Position numbers and translations under genes: made by a program. Below are positions 63,401-64,000 of a stretch of 64,000 nt of DNA, in pieces (positions within the stretch are counted from its first letter, which is position 1; each line of letters starts with the position of its first letter). The stretch lies in the NCBI RefSeq assembly GCF_001509585.1, contig NZ_LNCI01000006.1, positions 62,001 through 126,000 of the forward strand, in the 5' to 3' direction. The stretch is from Tropicimonas marinistellae (GTDB lineage: Bacteria; Pseudomonadota; Alphaproteobacteria; Rhodobacterales; Rhodobacteraceae). The notes under the pieces are model-generated. The model saw only the letters and a program-made list of their open reading frames with translations. It was not told the origin of the DNA and ran no database searches.

Positions 63401-64000
63401 CGAAATCCCACGAATAGGTCAGGCTCTGCGGCGGATCGTCGACATCCGGATCATCAACCGTCGCAGTAAAGGTGACAACCAGTGACGGCTCTCCGAATGC
63501 AATGTCGGGCACGGCCGACAATATTTCCGGAGCGTCGTTTGGATCTCCCACCGTGATGTTGAACGGCGTTGCGAAAACCGTGTTGTCGCCATCGCTCACG
63601 GACAGTTGCGCCGAGTAATCCCCGGCTGCAGCATAGGTGTGGTCAACGGAGATCTCCCCCGTTGACGGGTCGACGGACGCATTGGTGATCGGCGCCGTTC
63701 CATCGCCGAAGTTCAGCGAATAGGTGACATTCGACAGTGGCGTGTCGGCGTCAGTGATCGTCGCAGAAAAAGTCACGTCGAGCGGCGCAGACGGGCCGAA
63801 CCCGTCCGTTGGGTCGCCCTGGGCGTCTGTCACTTCGGCGGTGTCGATGGAGGGTGCGAAATCGCCCTGATAGACGATCCGCTGCACCTGACCGCCGGTT
63901 GCCGAGTAGTTGATGTAATAGAGCGCGCCGTCCGGCCCCTCGCCCAGGAAAACGATGAACGCCGCATCGGCAGAGATCTCGCTCGAAAACTCGTGCACCG
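60420..64000 (-). CDS. Very large secreted protein with PKD, LamG-like, RTX and VCBS/cadherin-like domains, partial at the 5' end
   Basis: The 3' 1192 codons of a minus-strand gene that runs off the right edge; an ATG at 63998 is internal. Residue numbers below are from that ATG. 1-48 (LGEGPDGALYYINYS) look like the end of a glucose/sorbosone dehydrogenase-type beta propeller. 50-152 and 153-252 are PKD-like domains (SLNFGDGT, SWDFGDGS). About 258-495 is a LamG-like domain. About 505-600 is an RTX block (GRANNDVLKGLGDDDLLDGE and repeats). 671-1036 are four VCBS/cadherin-like repeats. About 1041-1192 is a second RTX block (GLAGDDKLYGGNGNDLL) with a type I secretion-like tail. It is calcium-binding, probably exported by a type I system and surface-associated or released. 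Confidence 0.88.
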   Translation of the reverse strand, partial: VHEFSSEISADAAFIVFLGEGPDGALYYINYSATGGQVQRIVYQGDFAPSIDTAEVTDAQGDPTDGFGPSAPLDVTFSATITDADTPLSNVTYSLNFGDGTAPITNASVDPSTGEISVDHTYAAAGDYSAQLSVSDGDNTVFATPFNITVGDPNDAPEILSAVPDIAFGEPSLVVTFTATVDDPDVDDPPQSLTYSWDFGDGSVALEGSPNADGEIVVQHTYTDVGLFNAVLTISDGEAPDVLSDSIPIRVGEVSGLPVTDGLVMQVESFIKIGLGEDGTTVTEWLDQSGNGNNLTAQGDPQLVENATPTGQPAIVFDGVGDAIGRSDSLTSFALGNDPRTMFFVVDYETVTNDEAAGLVYGNDSDNQAFGLTLDGNENDFNIHGWNSDLATDVDGVDDPATGEERGFVSHAVVFDGSIYRHYVNGEQIDSGAASFNTVMERLVIGQNLDGGETPMKVAAALVFNRALSTSEFDAIEEYLQTTYIGETVVEPPSDYVEQIGTPAADTLTGADGQRDGLYGRANNDVLKGLGDDDLLDGEEGDDRLEGGAGNDILRDGTGDDKVFGGAGEDFFLVQGGGLDRFTGGAGADILKLTEALLENGTTDAVKFVDYQSGDAIDLGGASVNSVNELNNRVKIFVGPDNDLVEVIGTGSYSGILFGSYDDPTGGGSDNTPPVAVPDLPVGDEDTTITGQVTATDADGDGVTLSKESDPSNGSVTVEGDGSYSYVPNLNFNGSDSFDVRASDGKGGVDVVTVNVTVVPVNDAPVAADDSGTGPQDTTLTGDLQATDVDGDPLTYSLDVGATSGTANVASDGSWSYEPTAGFFGTDSFTFTVVDGNDGLDIGTVLVTILEANTPPVAVPDTPVGDEDTKITGQVTATDDDDDPVTLTKASDPSNGTVVVASDGSYSYMPNLNFNGSDSFDVLASDGKGGEDTVTVNVTVQPVNDAPVASDDSGAGPQDTTLTGQVSASDVDGDALTYNLDTGASSGTASVGPDGSWSYEPNAGFVGTDSFTYVVDDSNGGVDTGTVSITITNEPDTDLIELTGTPGNDVIAAPDGQDYAISGLAGDDKLYGGNGNDLLIDGDGDDKMFGGGGNDVFVFTGSGDNDRATGGSGEDTFRLSSDLLTNGVFDRVNVIDYVAGQDVIDLNGATYTSVQELSNRVILTVGPDGERLDIKGVTMLEQITFVDDLTGI
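60897..61442 (-). repeat. Tandem 546-bp repeat within the RTX protein, unit 2
   Basis: The second of two in-frame units, each encoding a pair of VCBS-type domains (A then B, beginning NTPPVAVPD and NDAPVA). The start of A' (NTPPVAVPDTPVGDEDT) is exactly 546 bases from that of A, and B' is 546 from B, so the unit is 182 codons. The protein copies are near-identical in A and A'. This indicates recent duplication. Confidence 0.85.
61443..61988 (-). repeat. Tandem 546-bp repeat within the RTX protein, unit 1
   Basis: The first unit (upstream in the protein): domain A begins NTPPVAVPDLPVGDEDT near 61988 and domain B begins NDAPVAADDSG near 61715. DNA similarity to unit 2 is high but not complete, so the copies have begun to diverge. 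Confidence 0.85.

Overview
The window is GC-rich and densely coded. It looks like chromosomal DNA of an alphaproteobacterium of the order Rhodobacterales (Roseobacter/Rhodobacter type). This rests on recognised families and gene order: a cytochrome aa3 assembly cluster running into thrC, an sqdB-sqdD-sqdC sulfolipid operon as in Rhodobacter sphaeroides, a tad/cpa pilus locus with very short Flp-like pilins, and TRAP transporters. No rRNA, tRNA, CRISPR array, transposase or prophage was recognised. All calls come from reading the sequence; no database search was run.

Layout. 1-1133 is a visibly AT-richer end of an accessory island: the 3' end of an ABC/AAA-type ATPase overlapping a DUF4435/TOPRIM protein, an arrangement resembling the PARIS anti-phage system. 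1134-1587 is non-coding and carries one copy of a 63-nt palindrome-containing element whose second copy lies at 40380-40442. 1588-4158 holds an FAD-linked oxidase and a secreted metallo-beta-lactamase-fold protein. 4159-11704 (minus strand) is ctaC-ctaB-coxF-like-ctaG-ctaE-surf1-thrC-M16 peptidase-GNAT. 11891-17538 (plus) holds tldD, dprA and topA. Then come a secreted vWA protein, a two-subunit 3-oxoacid CoA-transferase (18577-19907), and a flippase-like/DprE1-like/DprE2-like operon (20097-23147).

23151-38175 is dominated by a Tad (Flp) pilus locus: a divergent lytic transglycosylase, two short pilins, cpaB, cpaC, a small lipoprotein, cpaE, cpaF, tadB, tadC, two TPR lipoproteins and a prepilin peptidase. 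It is followed by a multi-pass membrane protein on the other strand and a winged-helix/AAA ATPase. 38458-51458 is a mosaic of housekeeping and accessory genes: CPBP protease, PPOX flavoprotein, Lhr-type helicase, 2-hydroxyacid dehydrogenase, SH3 protein, DUF2235 hydrolase, NUDIX, DUF1178, EamA and LysE exporters, and an SDR.

51507-54451 (minus) is the sqdB-sqdD-sqdC operon for sulfoquinovosyl diacylglycerol. 55329-59405 (minus) is a TRAP transporter with a Gfo/Idh/MocA oxidoreductase, divergent from an FCD-type GntR regulator. 60420 to the right edge is the 3' part of a very large secreted protein with PKD, LamG-like, RTX and VCBS/cadherin-like domains. It contains an in-frame tandem duplication with an exact 546-bp period.

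Many long antisense ORFs overlie the real genes because of high third-position GC. They were discarded in favour of frames that encode recognisable families.
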